Shown here: one piece after another, positions 8,624-17,598 of the stretch
How positions within the stretch are numbered: position 1 is the stretch's first letter
Layout: every line of letters starts with the position of its first letter
DNA from: Collinsella sp. AM33-4BH
Lineage (GTDB): Bacteria > Actinomycetota > Coriobacteriia > Coriobacteriales > Coriobacteriaceae
Length of the DNA: 64,000 nt
Reading direction: 5' to 3'
Assembly (NCBI RefSeq): GCF_003469205.1
Contig: NZ_QSIN01000002.1
Coordinates: 186,001-250,000 of the forward strand
Made by a program: the position numbers and the translations under genes
Notes under the pieces: model-generated
What the model was told of the DNA's origin: nothing
The model's input: the letters and a program-made list of their open reading frames with translations, nothing else
The model's database searches: none

Positions 8624-11281
8624 ATGAGTGCTGACTACCCGTCAATGACTACGGCCGAGATTCGCTCTAAGTTCCTCAACTTCTTTGAGGAGCGCGGTCT
8701 TAAGCTCTATCCTTCTTCGTCCCTCGTCCCCGACGATCCTTCGCTGCTGCTTGCCAACGCCGGCATGAACCAGTTTAAGGAGTATTACCAGGGCAAGAAG
8801 ACCATGAAGGAGATCGGCGCAATCTCCTGCCAGAAGTGCGTCCGCACCAACGACATCGATTGCATCGGCGAGGACGGCCGTCACCTGTCCTTCTTTGAGA
8901 TGCTCGGCGACTTCTCCTTTGGTGGCGTCTCCAAGCAGCAGGCCTGCGCTTGGGCCTTTGAGCTCATTACCAAGGAGTTCAAGCTGCCGCTCGATCGCCT
9001 GTACTTCACCGTCTTTACCGAGGACGACGAGACCCATGACGTGTGGCGCTCCCTGGGCGTTGCCGAGGATCACATCTCCCGCCTGGGCGAGGACGACAAC
9101 TTCTGGGCCGCTGGCCCCACCGGCCCCTGCGGTCCGTGCTCCGAGATCTACTTTGACATGGGCGAGGAGGTCGGCTGCGGCAGCCCCGACTGCAAGCCCG
9201 GCTGCGACTGCGACCGCTTCCTGGAGTTCTGGAATCTCGTCTTTACCCAGTACGACCGCCAGGAGGATGGCTCCATGCCGGAGCTGCCGCACCGCAACCT
9301 CGATACGGGCATGGGTCTGGAGCGCATGGCCGCCATCATGCAGCACAAGACCGCTAACTACGACGGCGATCTGATGCAGCACCTCATCAAGCTGGGCGAG
9401 AAAATCAGCGGCAAGACCTATGACGCCGACGATTACTCCGGTGCTAGCCGCTCCCTGCGCATCATCGCAGATCACTCTCGTGCCGTCGACTTTATGATCT
9501 CGGACGGCATTCTCCCCGGTAACGAGGGTCGCGAGTACGTCCTTCGCCGCCTGCTCCGCCGCGCCGTGTTCCACGGTCGCCTGCTGGGCATCGAGGGCGC
9601 CTTCCTGACCAAGTTCATTGACGAGGTCAACGCCCAGATGGGCGAGGCCTATCCCGAGCTGCTCAAGAACGTCGCGCTCGTTAAGGGTATCGTCGCTTCC
9701 GAGGAGGAGCGTTTCTCCACGACGCTCGACAACGGCCGCGTCTACCTGGACGAGGCCCTGGCCGCGCTTGCCGAGGGTACTGTCCTTCCGGGCGACGTTG
9801 CCTTTAAGCTGCACGACACCTTTGGTTTCCCCATCGACCTGACCGTCGAGATCGCCGGCACCGCCGGTCACAACGTCGATATGGACGGCTTCACCGCTTG
9901 CATGGAGGACCAGAAGGCCCGCGCTCGCGCCAACGCCAAGGGCGATGCTTGGGGCAGCTTCAACGACGTGTGGGTCGAGCTTTCCGACAAGGTTGCCGCG
10001 ACCGAGTTCGACGGCTATGACAACGATGTGATCGAGGGTGCCAAGGTTGTCGCCATCGTTCGCAACGGCGAGTCCGTCGAGTCTGCTTCCGCCGGTGAGG
10101 ACGTCGAGGTCGTGCTCGACCGCACCCCGTTCTACGCCGAGATGGGTGGCCAGCAGGGCGATGCCGGTGAGCTTTCCGCCGAGGGCGTTGCGCTGACTGT
10201 TGCCGACACCAAGAACCACAATGGCCTGTATGCTCACGTCGCGCACGTTGCCGAGGGCACACTGACCGTCGGTGCTACCGTGACAGCCGCGCTCGACGCC
10301 GAGCGCCGTGGCTTCCTGCGCCGCAACCACACTGCCACGCACCTGCTCGACGCCGCGCTTAAGCAGGTCCTGGGCGAGCATGTCTCCCAGGCTGGCTCGT
10401 TGGTGACGCCCGAGCACCTGCGCTTTGACTTCACGCACTTCGAGGCCCTGTCCTCCGAGCAGCTCAAGGCTGTCGAGGACCTGGTCAACCAGCAGATCTT
10501 CGCTTCCAAACCGGTCGTGACCCGCGTCATGGGCATCGACGAGGCCAAGGCCGCCGGTGCTGTCGCCCTCTTTGGCGAGAAGTACGGCGACGTCGTCCGC
10601 GTCGTCTCCGTGGGCGCCGAGGATCAGCCGTTCTCCCGTGAGCTCTGCGGCGGTACGCATGCCGCCAATACTGCCGAGATCGGCCTGTTCAAGATCATTT
10701 CCGAGTCCTCTACGGGCTCCAACGTCCGCCGTATCGAGGCCGTGACCTCCAAGGGCGCTCTCGACTACATGGCCGACCGCCTGGCGCTCGTTGACGCCGC
10801 TGCCGCTGCGCTCAAGTGCCGTGTTGACGAGGTTCCCGCCCGCGTGGAGAACCTGCAGGCCGAGCTGCGCGAGACGTCCAACAAGCTCAAGAAGGCACTC
10901 ACCGGTGGCTCCTCCGACGCTATCTCTGGCGCCATCGAGGGCGCTGTCGAGCTGAACGGCTACAAGCTCGTCGTCGCTGAGCTTCAGGGTCTTGAGGCTG
11001 CTGACCTGCGCAATGTGTGGGATACCGTGCACCAGAAGGTTGCCGGCCCCGTCGCCTGCGTCGTTGCCAGCGTTACCGAGAAGGGCACCCCGGCCCTGCT
11101 CGCCGCCGGCTCCGATGACGCCGTGAAGGCCGGTTTCCACGCCGGCAACGTGATCAAGCAGATCGCGGGCCTGGTCGATGGTCGCGGTGGCGGTCGTCCC
11201 AACATGGCCCAGGCCGGTGGCAAGAATGCTGCCGGTATCGCCGATGCCCTCGCGGCCGCCAAGACCGCGCTCGGCGCCTAA
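8624..11281 (+). CDS. alaS: alanine--tRNA ligase
   Basis: 885 residues from the ATG at 8624, with GAGGAG upstream; an open frame reaching back to 8534 crosses the terminator and is not used. Domain order: class II catalytic core (SSLVPDDPSLLLANAGMNQF, then GRHLSFFEMLGDFSFG near residue 90 and the GPTGPCGPCSEI motif), tRNA-recognition helices, editing domain with HTATHLLDAAL and CGGTHAANT (zinc ligands H, H, C, H), and the C-terminal DHHA1 domain ending in GRGGGRPNMAQAGG. It charges tRNA-Ala and clears Ser/Gly errors. It heads the alaS-ruvX-mltG-yqeG-aroK cluster. Confidence 0.97.
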   Translation: MSADYPSMTTAEIRSKFLNFFEERGLKLYPSSSLVPDDPSLLLANAGMNQFKEYYQGKKTMKEIGAISCQKCVRTNDIDCIGEDGRHLSFFEMLGDFSFGGVSKQQACAWAFELITKEFKLPLDRLYFTVFTEDDETHDVWRSLGVAEDHISRLGEDDNFWAAGPTGPCGPCSEIYFDMGEEVGCGSPDCKPGCDCDRFLEFWNLVFTQYDRQEDGSMPELPHRNLDTGMGLERMAAIMQHKTANYDGDLMQHLIKLGEKISGKTYDADDYSGASRSLRIIADHSRAVDFMISDGILPGNEGREYVLRRLLRRAVFHGRLLGIEGAFLTKFIDEVNAQMGEAYPELLKNVALVKGIVASEEERFSTTLDNGRVYLDEALAALAEGTVLPGDVAFKLHDTFGFPIDLTVEIAGTAGHNVDMDGFTACMEDQKARARANAKGDAWGSFNDVWVELSDKVAATEFDGYDNDVIEGAKVVAIVRNGESVESASAGEDVEVVLDRTPFYAEMGGQQGDAGELSAEGVALTVADTKNHNGLYAHVAHVAEGTLTVGATVTAALDAERRGFLRRNHTATHLLDAALKQVLGEHVSQAGSLVTPEHLRFDFTHFEALSSEQLKAVEDLVNQQIFASKPVVTRVMGIDEAKAAGAVALFGEKYGDVVRVVSVGAEDQPFSRELCGGTHAANTAEIGLFKIISESSTGSNVRRIEAVTSKGALDYMADRLALVDAAAAALKCRVDEVPARVENLQAELRETSNKLKKALTGGSSDAISGAIEGAVELNGYKLVVAELQGLEAADLRNVWDTVHQKVAGPVACVVASVTEKGTPALLAAGSDDAVKAGFHAGNVIKQIAGLVDGRGGGRPNMAQAGGKNAAGIADALAAAKTALGA

Positions 11282-11298
11282 GAACCTAAGTAGTCGCT

Positions 11299-11727
11299 GT
11301 GGTCGCGCTCGCACTGGACATAGGGGAGACCAGGATTGGCATTGCCGTCTCGAGCCGTGATGGCAAGATGGCGATGCCTGTCAAGGTGCTTCCGGCTGCC
11401 GAGGTCACTGGTATGGCAAAGACGTTTCGCTACCTGGTCGAGGACTATGAGCCCGATATCCTGGTAAGTGGACGTCCCTTGACCATGGCAGGTGAGCCCG
11501 GCCCCCAGGCCGAGCGCGTCGCCGCAGTGGCCCAAAAGATTGCCGACGAGCTCGAACTTCCGCTGGAGTTTGAGGACGAGCGTCTGTCCTCGCAGGAGGC
11601 CAAGCGAATCCTGCGAGAGCAGGGACTCAACGAAAAGCAGATGAGGGGCAAGATTGACATGATCGCCGCCAGCCTGTTCTTGCAGACATGGCTCGATCGT
11701 AAAAACGAGGAGGTTTCGCATGCCTAG
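11299..11727 (+). CDS. ruvX: YqgF/RuvX-type Holliday junction resolvase-like RNase H fold protein
   Basis: 142 residues from a GTG start 17 bases after alaS. LALDIGETRIGIAVS at the N-terminus is the first acidic motif of the RNase H fold; VSGRPLTMAGEPGPQAERV and FEDERLSSQEAKRILREQG are the second and third conserved blocks (the family's DERxxS). In E. coli the protein processes the 5' end of pre-16S rRNA; a resolvase role has also been proposed. The alaS-ruvX-mltG order is conserved in many Gram-positive bacteria. The end overlaps mltG by 8 bases. Confidence 0.92.
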   Translation: MVALALDIGETRIGIAVSSRDGKMAMPVKVLPAAEVTGMAKTFRYLVEDYEPDILVSGRPLTMAGEPGPQAERVAAVAQKIADELELPLEFEDERLSSQEAKRILREQGLNEKQMRGKIDMIAASLFLQTWLDRKNEEVSHA

Positions 11728-13075
11728 CGCTTCCGATCCGCGCCAGCAGAATCGTACACGGCAGCCTGCGCCGCGCCCTGCTCAGCCTGGCCAGCGCCCG
11801 GCGCAGCCGACGCAGCGTTCGGCTCAACCTGCTCAGCGTGCCGCTCAACAGCCCGCAGCTCGTCCCGCGCAGCCCGCTGGCGGCGCTCGTTTTAAGCAGC
11901 AGGCTCCTGCCCAGCGCACGCAGGGGCAGGCCCGGCAATCACGCCCCCACGCACATCATGCTCATGGCTCGCACGGCGTTGCTCCGGCCACGCGCTCGAG
12001 CTATAACACGCATGCCCGCCGTGGCGTCCAAAAGAAAAGCTCTCCGGTGCCTATGATTATCGGTGGCGTCATCGCCGTGCTTGCGCTTGTCGCGATCGTT
12101 TTCTTTGTTGTGCCGGCCGTCAAGGGCTTCTTTGCCGGCGAGGATGCGAAAGTCGCTGCTGGCCAGCAAGTTACTATTACGATTCCCGATGGCGCCTCGG
12201 GTGATGCCATCGCTTCGATTCTCTCCGAGAACCATATCGTCGAAGACCCCAAGGATTATTACGCGGCGGTCAAAAAGCTCAATGCCGATATGTCGCTTAA
12301 GCCTGGCACCTACTCGTTTACCACGCTCATGGACGCGACCAAGGTTGTTCAGCAGCTCATGGAAGGCCCCAATGCGGGCTCCGATGCACTGACTATCCCT
12401 GAGGGCCTGACGGTCGACCAGGTCGCCGATCGTGTGGCCGCGGCATACGACAGCATTTCTAAGGAAGATTTCCTTAACCAGGCCAAGGCGAGCAATTATG
12501 TGAATGATTACGCTTTCCTTAAAGACGCTGCAAACGATTCACTCGAGGGCTTCCTATTCCCCAAGACCTATTCGTTGGGTAAGGACCCTTCTGCCGATGA
12601 TGTGATTCGCGCCATGCTTGACCAGTTCAACACCGAGTACAAGTCGCTTGACTTTGCGAGCTGCGAGGCCAAGATCAAGGAGCGCTATGGCGTGGAGATG
12701 TCCGATTACGACATCGTTAACCTTGCCTCGATCGTCGAGCGCGAGGGCCTCAACGCCGATCAGCGCGCGCATGTGGCATCGGTTTTCTATAACCGTCTGG
12801 CGGGCAAGCTCGATGGCCTGCGTTACCTCAATAGCGATGCGACCATGATGTATGTCACCGGCGGAGAGGTTACCGCCGACGACCTGCAGAGCGATAGCCC
12901 GTATAACACCTATAAGCACGAGGGCCTGCCGCCCACGCCCATCTGCTCTCCGTCGCTCGAGGCGCTCAAGGCCACCCTTGAGCCGACCGACTCCGATGAC
13001 CTGTATTTCTACATTACACAGGACGAGGAGTACTTCTCGCAAACCTACGAAGAGCATCAACAGTCTTGGAATTAG
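11720..13075 (+). CDS. mltG: endolytic murein transglycosylase MltG
   Basis: 451 residues. The first ~110 residues are a cytoplasmic low-complexity stretch rich in Q, A, P and R (repeats like RPAQPxQR). One membrane segment (about 113-137) and the YceG domain follow, with TIPEGLTVDQVADRV (LysM-like subdomain) and the catalytic glutamate in LASIVEREGLN; YNRL and LNSDATMMYV are also conserved. The enzyme cuts nascent glycan strands and releases them from lipid II polymerisation. GAGGAGG precedes the ATG inside the end of ruvX. Confidence 0.93.
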   Translation: MPSASDPRQQNRTRQPAPRPAQPGQRPAQPTQRSAQPAQRAAQQPAARPAQPAGGARFKQQAPAQRTQGQARQSRPHAHHAHGSHGVAPATRSSYNTHARRGVQKKSSPVPMIIGGVIAVLALVAIVFFVVPAVKGFFAGEDAKVAAGQQVTITIPDGASGDAIASILSENHIVEDPKDYYAAVKKLNADMSLKPGTYSFTTLMDATKVVQQLMEGPNAGSDALTIPEGLTVDQVADRVAAAYDSISKEDFLNQAKASNYVNDYAFLKDAANDSLEGFLFPKTYSLGKDPSADDVIRAMLDQFNTEYKSLDFASCEAKIKERYGVEMSDYDIVNLASIVEREGLNADQRAHVASVFYNRLAGKLDGLRYLNSDATMMYVTGGEVTADDLQSDSPYNTYKHEGLPPTPICSPSLEALKATLEPTDSDDLYFYITQDEEYFSQTYEEHQQSWN

Positions 13076-13076
13076 C

Positions 13077-13574
13077 ATGAGGATTTTTAGCCCCAAACGA
13101 TACGTTGCCTCGGTCGATCGCATCGACCTTGATACCCTGTGGGCCGACGGCAAACGCGCCATTCTGCTCGATCGCGATAACACCCTGGTGCCGCGCGACA
13201 CCGAGCAGGTTCCCGCCGCGGTTTCCGCTTGGCTTGACGCCGCCCGCGCCAAAGGCTTTAAGCTGTGCATGGTGTCCAACAACTGGCATCGCGACCAGGT
13301 CATGAGCTCTGCACGCGAGCTGGGACTCGAGGCCATTAGCCACGCCATGAAGCCGGCGCCGTTTGCCCTTAAGGCGGGTCTTAAGCGCCTCGGCGCCACG
13401 GCCGACGAGGCGGTACTGATCGGTGATCAGCTCTACACTGACGTGTGGAGTGGCAATTTAGCCGGCGTCGATACCATCCTGGTAAAGCCGCAGGCGACGC
13501 AGGACCTGTGGTATACGCAGATCTTCCGTATTTTTGAGCGCCGGGCCCTGCGCGACCTTCCCTGCGAGGAATAG
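13077..13574 (+). CDS. YqeG-family HAD phosphatase
   Basis: 165 residues, beginning 1 base after the mltG stop. HAD motif I is LLDRDNTLVPRD (about 28-39), motif II fits MVSNNWHRDQV, and the acidic motif III region is VLIGDQLYTDVWSGN. This is the YqeG subfamily of small HAD hydrolases, whose substrate is unclear in most bacteria. It has no cap domain of any size. It lies between mltG and aroK on the same strand and probably shares their transcript. Confidence 0.88.
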   Translation: MRIFSPKRYVASVDRIDLDTLWADGKRAILLDRDNTLVPRDTEQVPAAVSAWLDAARAKGFKLCMVSNNWHRDQVMSSARELGLEAISHAMKPAPFALKAGLKRLGATADEAVLIGDQLYTDVWSGNLAGVDTILVKPQATQDLWYTQIFRIFERRALRDLPCEE

Positions 13575-13582
13575 GTTTCGCC

Positions 13583-14116
13583 ATGTCTCAGCACATCAAA
13601 CACGGCTGCGACCATATCTTCTTTATCGGCTTTTTGGGCGCGGGCAAGTCGACGCTCGCGCGCAACGTCGGCACCATGTTCAAGCGGCGTTTTATCGATA
13701 CCGACCGCCTGGTCGTGCGCCGTTGCGGCAAGTCGGTAACCGAGATTTTTGAGACCGAGGGCGAGGATCGTTTTCGCGAGCTCGAGACCTCGGCGCTCCG
13801 TTCGCTCCAAAGCGAGCGCAGCCTGTTGGTTTCGTGCGGTGGCGGTATCGTCGAGACACCGGTGAATATTGAGCTGATGCACGATATGGGTACGTGCGTG
13901 TACCTCGAGGGCGACTTCGAGGATTCGATTCGCCAGATTCGTCGGTCCGACACGCGCCCCGATTTCCGCTCGCCCGAGCATGCCGCGCGCCTGTTTGAGC
14001 ATCGCCGTCCGCTGTATCGCCAGGCCGCAGATATTACCCTTGATATTTGCAACAAGTCCTTCGAGGACGTTTCCTACCTTTGTGCCGAGATGCTTTTGGA
14101 GCGTGGACTGCTATGA
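13583..14116 (+). CDS. aroK: shikimate kinase
   Basis: 177 residues. Walker A GFLGAGKSTLARNV (about 14-27), the shikimate-binding TDRLVVRRCGKSVTEIF, EDRFRELE and the GGGIVE motif are all present, as is the LID arginine region RRSDTRPDFRS. It phosphorylates shikimate at O3 with ATP in the chorismate pathway. It overlaps the next gene by 4 bases (ATGA), an aroB-like gene, as in many aroK-aroB pairs. Confidence 0.95.
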   Translation: MSQHIKHGCDHIFFIGFLGAGKSTLARNVGTMFKRRFIDTDRLVVRRCGKSVTEIFETEGEDRFRELETSALRSLQSERSLLVSCGGGIVETPVNIELMHDMGTCVYLEGDFEDSIRQIRRSDTRPDFRSPEHAARLFEHRRPLYRQAADITLDICNKSFEDVSYLCAEMLLERGLL

Positions 14117-15222
14117 TTCGCCGTCAACTGATCAATTTCCAAAATCGCAGTGTCGATGTTCGCGTCGGCTTTAACGCTTTTAGTGAGCTGTCGCGTATGT
14201 TTGCCTCGGCCGTGGGCAAGCCCAAGCGTGCGATGGTTGTCTGGAACAGCGCTGTTTCCGACTGCTTTGGCGAGATCGTTGAGCACGCTCTGGTCGATGC
14301 CGGCTTTGCCGTGTCGCCGCTCGTCTTCGAGGTTTCGCCTGCCGGTGCTACGCTGGCCGATGCCGATGCTATCTTTGGCGCCCTGTCTGCCAACGGCGTT
14401 ACCTGCGACGATCTGGTTGTCGCCGTTGGCGATGCCGCAACCTGCTCGGTTGTTAGCTGGTGCGCCAACCAGTGGTGCGGCCGAACTGAGTGCGCGCTGT
14501 TGCCGACGACCTTCGACGCCATGCTCACGGTCGCGACGACCATGAAGCCGCTCGTCGCATCGTCGGCGAATGCGCATCCCGCCATCGCGTTCCGTCCCGA
14601 ACCGGGCTTGGTCGTGTGCGACCTCGACCTTGTTCGCGAGGCGGACCCCGAGGACCTCAAACTCGGCTATGCGGTACTTGTTGGCACCATGCTTTCGAGC
14701 AGCAAATCCCGCTGGAATCAGTTTGCTGAGACCGTCCCCGAGATTCTCGCGGGCGAGGAGGTCGCGCTCGTCAATGCCGTCCAATGGTCTCAGACTGCCC
14801 GCAAGGACGTACTGATGGCCACGAACCCGAGCGCTCGCCATGCGCTCGATTTTGGCAAGACGGGGGAGCGTACCCTGCGCGCTTGCTTGGGCGATGCCGC
14901 TTCGCAGGTCCCTGCCTACCAGCTGTTGTCCGAGGGCATGCGCTTTGAGGCGCGCCTAGCACATGATGCCTGCGACTTCGATATCGATTACGTCTTTGAG
15001 GTCGATGACTGCCTGGAGGACTTTGGTATCGAGGAGCTTGCCTTCGATCTGGAGCCTGCCGCATATATCGAGGAGTTCCGCAGGCAGCAGTTTGTCCGTT
15101 CGAACCGCAGTATGTTGCCGCTGCCCGCGGCACTCGGCGCCATTCGTCTCACGAGCGTTGAGGACGAGGTTCTTGAGCGCCATGCTCACGCCTACTTGGC
15201 TTCTCGCAAAGAACTTCTCTAA
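14113..15222 (+). CDS. 3-dehydroquinate synthase-like protein lacking the metal ligands
   Basis: 369 residues, translationally coupled to aroK. The overall plan follows AroB: an N-terminal Rossmann-like part (RVGFNAFSEL), then DDLVVAVGDAATCSVVSW where AroB has GGGVVGDLAGF, then LLPTTFDAMLTVATT for VPTTLLAQVDSSVGGK. In the C-terminal part LDFGKTGERTLRA stands where AroB has LNLGHTFGHAIE, and the later HGEAVA motif is replaced by YQLLSEGM. The zinc-binding histidines and the DSSVGGK phosphate loop are therefore gone. It is probably not an active dehydroquinate synthase as judged from these motifs; it may have another role or have decayed in function only, since the frame is intact. Confidence 0.7.
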   Translation: MIRRQLINFQNRSVDVRVGFNAFSELSRMFASAVGKPKRAMVVWNSAVSDCFGEIVEHALVDAGFAVSPLVFEVSPAGATLADADAIFGALSANGVTCDDLVVAVGDAATCSVVSWCANQWCGRTECALLPTTFDAMLTVATTMKPLVASSANAHPAIAFRPEPGLVVCDLDLVREADPEDLKLGYAVLVGTMLSSSKSRWNQFAETVPEILAGEEVALVNAVQWSQTARKDVLMATNPSARHALDFGKTGERTLRACLGDAASQVPAYQLLSEGMRFEARLAHDACDFDIDYVFEVDDCLEDFGIEELAFDLEPAAYIEEFRRQQFVRSNRSMLPLPAALGAIRLTSVEDEVLERHAHAYLASRKELL

Positions 15223-15228
15223 GATTTA

Positions 15229-15256
15229 TTGACATCCATTGTCTTTCGTATCATGT
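15229..15256 (+). promoter_or_regulatory. candidate promoter of the M24 peptidase gene
   Basis: A perfect TTGACA (15229-15234) lies in the gap after the aroB-like gene; TCATGT (15251-15256, spacing 16) is a weak -10. Start of the peptidase gene is 99 bases further on. Confidence 0.4.
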
Positions 15257-15354
15257 TGAGGGGCGGGTTTTCAGTCGGTTGCGGATCGCATGCGATTCTG
15301 TCGTTCGGTTGAGACCCGTCCCGTCTTTATAGAGGCAACAAGAAAGGAATCTGC

Positions 15355-16485
15355 ATGTCTGAGTTTGCTGCCGGTCCTGCCGGTCGTATCGAGCGTGTCC
15401 GTGCCCTGATGGTCGAGCGCGGCTACGATGCCATCGTGGTGCGCGACGAGGCCAACCTTCGTTGGCTCACGGGCGTGAAGGGCGTCTTCGATTACACCTT
15501 CGAGTTCCCGCACGCGGCGTTTATTACGGCTGACCAGTGCCTGTTCCATACCGACTCGCGCTACCTCAACAGCTTTGAGGAGAACACGCCCGCCGGCAGC
15601 CCTTGGGTCTACGACATGGACGAGGGTACCATCCCCGGTTGGGTCGCCGGCAAGATCGCGGCCAACAAGTGCCGCGTCTGCGCTGTCGAGGACGACATGC
15701 AGATCAACTTCTACCAGGGCATTCAGCGTGGTCTGGAGGATCGTTCCGTCGCCTGCATGCTGCCGCTGATGCATGACGACATTCGCAAGATGCGCGCCAT
15801 CAAGGACGCCGAGGAGATCGAGCTCATGCGCCATGCGCAGTCGATCACCGATGCCGCCTTCCAGCATATGCTCGGCTTTATTAAGCCCGGCATGACCGAG
15901 AAGCAGGTTCGCAACGAGCTCGAGAACTTTATGTTCGCCAACGGCGCCGATAGCCTTGCCTTCGGCTCCATCGTGGCGAGTGGTCCCAACACCGCCAACC
16001 CGCATGCCGTGCCGAGCGACCGCGTGATCGAGAAGGGCGATTTCGTTCTTATGGATTACGGCGCGGGCTACTGTGATTACCGCTCCGACATGACACGCAC
16101 CGTCGTGATGGGCGAGCCTACCCAGGAGCAGCTCGACCTGTACGCGCTCGTGCGCCGTACACACGAGGAGTGCGTCGCCGCCATCCATCCGGGCGTGGAG
16201 GGCAACGACATTTTCAAGCTTTCCAAGAAGATCATCGGCGATGCCGGCTATGGCGATTACTACAACCATGGTCTGGGTCACGGCGTGGGCATCGACATCC
16301 ATGAGCTGCCCAACTTCAACCGCAGCAAGAACACCATCGAGGTCGGCTCGGTTATCACCATGGAGCCTGGCGTGTATCTGCCCGGCGTGGGCGGCGTGCG
16401 CCTGGAGGACTACGGCGTGGTCACCGAGAACGGCTATGAGCCCTTCACCAAGACCCCGCACGACCTGCACATTATCGATTGCTAG
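15355..16485 (+). CDS. Xaa-Pro aminopeptidase/dipeptidase, M24 family
   Basis: 376 residues. An N-terminal creatinase-like domain (about 1-130) precedes the pita-bread domain. The five metal ligands are visible: two aspartates in [17 protein letters not shown], the histidine in [14 protein letters not shown], and glutamates in ITMEPGVY and RLEDYGVV. The enzyme removes X-Pro from peptides. AAGAAAGGAATC precedes the ATG. It lies directly before efp, as often seen in Gram-positive bacteria. Confidence 0.92.
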   Translation: MSEFAAGPAGRIERVRALMVERGYDAIVVRDEANLRWLTGVKGVFDYTFEFPHAAFITADQCLFHTDSRYLNSFEENTPAGSPWVYDMDEGTIPGWVAGKIAANKCRVCAVEDDMQINFYQGIQRGLEDRSVACMLPLMHDDIRKMRAIKDAEEIELMRHAQSITDAAFQHMLGFIKPGMTEKQVRNELENFMFANGADSLAFGSIVASGPNTANPHAVPSDRVIEKGDFVLMDYGAGYCDYRSDMTRTVVMGEPTQEQLDLYALVRRTHEECVAAIHPGVEGNDIFKLSKKIIGDAGYGDYYNHGLGHGVGIDIHELPNFNRSKNTIEVGSVITMEPGVYLPGVGGVRLEDYGVVTENGYEPFTKTPHDLHIIDC

Positions 16486-16507
16486 CTCATTTCGATAGAT
16501 TTTTGGG

Positions 16508-16553
16508 GCGGGGTGTCCGGAGCAATTCGGGCGCCCCGCGTTCTCTTTTTATG
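16508..16553 (+). terminator. hairpin terminator after the M24 peptidase
   Basis: GCGGGGTGTCCG pairs with CGGGCGCCCCGC around GAGCAATT, followed by GTTCTCTTTTT. Confidence 0.7.
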
Positions 16554-16581
16554 CGCTCGCTGCAGGCGCCGTCTGCAAGTG

Positions 16582-16587
16582 TATAAT
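16582..16587 (+). promoter_or_regulatory. consensus -10 box before efp
   Basis: TATAAT (16582-16587) lies 57 bases before the efp start, just after the terminator; the -35 region is weak. Confidence 0.5.
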
Positions 16588-16644
16588 TTCGGTCGTATGT
16601 AAATTGGACGCTTGTGCGTTCTGCCCATAACAAGAAAGGTCGCT

Positions 16645-17208
16645 ATGCCTACCATTTCTACCGCCGACTTCAAGAACGGCCTCGGTCTCCGCATTAAGGA
16701 CAAGGTCTACACCATTGTCGAGTTCCAGCATGTCAAGCCGGGCAAGGGCGGCGCGTTTGTGCGCTACAAGACCCGCGACATCAAGAGCGGCCGCGTCGTC
16801 GAGAACACCTGCAACGCCGGCACCAAGTTCGAGAGCGTCATGCTCACCACCCGTGAGTTCCAGTACCTCTACAACGATGGCGCCGACTACATCTTCATGG
16901 ACAATGAGACCTATGAGCAGGTTCCTGTTCCCGAGGACATGGTGGGCGAGAACTCCAAGTGGCTGCGCGAGAACGACATTTGCCAGCTGCTCTTCGCCGA
17001 CGATGAGCTCATGGGCGTGACCCCGCCGATGTTCATCGAGACCACCATCGTCCAGACCGACCCGGGCTTTAAGGGCGACACCGTCCAGGGCTCCACCAAG
17101 CCGGCCACGATCGACACCGGCGCTGTCATCCAGGTCCCCATGTACCTCAACGAGGGCGAGGTCATCAAGGTTGACACCCGCGACGGCAAGTTCGTCTCCC
17201 GCGTCTAG
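16645..17208 (+). CDS. efp: elongation factor P
   Basis: 187 residues from the ATG at 16645 behind AAGAAAGG. The N-terminal KOW-like domain contains EFQHVKPGKGGAFVR with the loop lysine that is modified in other bacteria or left bare (PGKGG); the C-terminal OB domains end in GAVIQVPMYLNEGEVIKV and RDGKFVSRV. EF-P relieves ribosome stalling at polyproline. The loop lysine is present, but no EpmA or YmfI-type modifier can be seen here. It begins a run of efp, a Gls24 gene, nusB and xseB. Confidence 0.96.
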   Translation: MPTISTADFKNGLGLRIKDKVYTIVEFQHVKPGKGGAFVRYKTRDIKSGRVVENTCNAGTKFESVMLTTREFQYLYNDGADYIFMDNETYEQVPVPEDMVGENSKWLRENDICQLLFADDELMGVTPPMFIETTIVQTDPGFKGDTVQGSTKPATIDTGAVIQVPMYLNEGEVIKVDTRDGKFVSRV

Positions 17209-17232
17209 CAACCAACTCTTCTAGGAGGACTC

Positions 17233-17595
17233 ATGCCCCAGGAAATCAAGATTGACGGCATCGGCATTTCGCCCGATGTTCTGACCGCCATCGTCTCGCG
17301 CGCCGTGTCCGATGTCGAGGGCATCGCCTCCGTTGGCGTCAAGGACCTTGCCACCAACCTTGTCTCCATGATGCTCTCGTCTAAGGCCCCGGCTTCCGAG
17401 CCGGCGGTCGAAGCCGAGGTCGTCGGCGACAAGCTCGCACTCACCGTGCGTGTCGTGGTGTTCTTTGGCTATCCGTTCAAGAAACTCGCCGAGGCCGTTC
17501 GCGCCGCTGTAGTCGCCGCCATCGATGCCCAGGTGGGTGTCGAGGTCGAGCGCGTTGACGTTTGCATCGACGGCCTCGTTTTCCCCAAGGAGTAA
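17233..17595 (+). CDS. Asp23/Gls24 family envelope stress protein
   Basis: 120 residues, GGAGG upstream. VLTAIVSRAVSDVEGIASVGV near residue 16 and LTVRVVVFFGYPFKKLAEAVR are the conserved blocks of the Asp23/Gls24 family. Family members are small soluble proteins at the membrane, abundant under alkaline or envelope stress in staphylococci and enterococci. The position between efp and nusB is a conserved arrangement in Gram-positive bacteria. Confidence 0.9.
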   Translation: MPQEIKIDGIGISPDVLTAIVSRAVSDVEGIASVGVKDLATNLVSMMLSSKAPASEPAVEAEVVGDKLALTVRVVVFFGYPFKKLAEAVRAAVVAAIDAQVGVEVERVDVCIDGLVFPKE

Positions 17596-17598
17596 CCT

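Noticed and set aside
8642..11314. A 890-codon open frame on the minus strand
   Set aside because: It is the antisense of alaS. Its length follows from GC-rich codon use; it has no ribosome site or recognisable domain.
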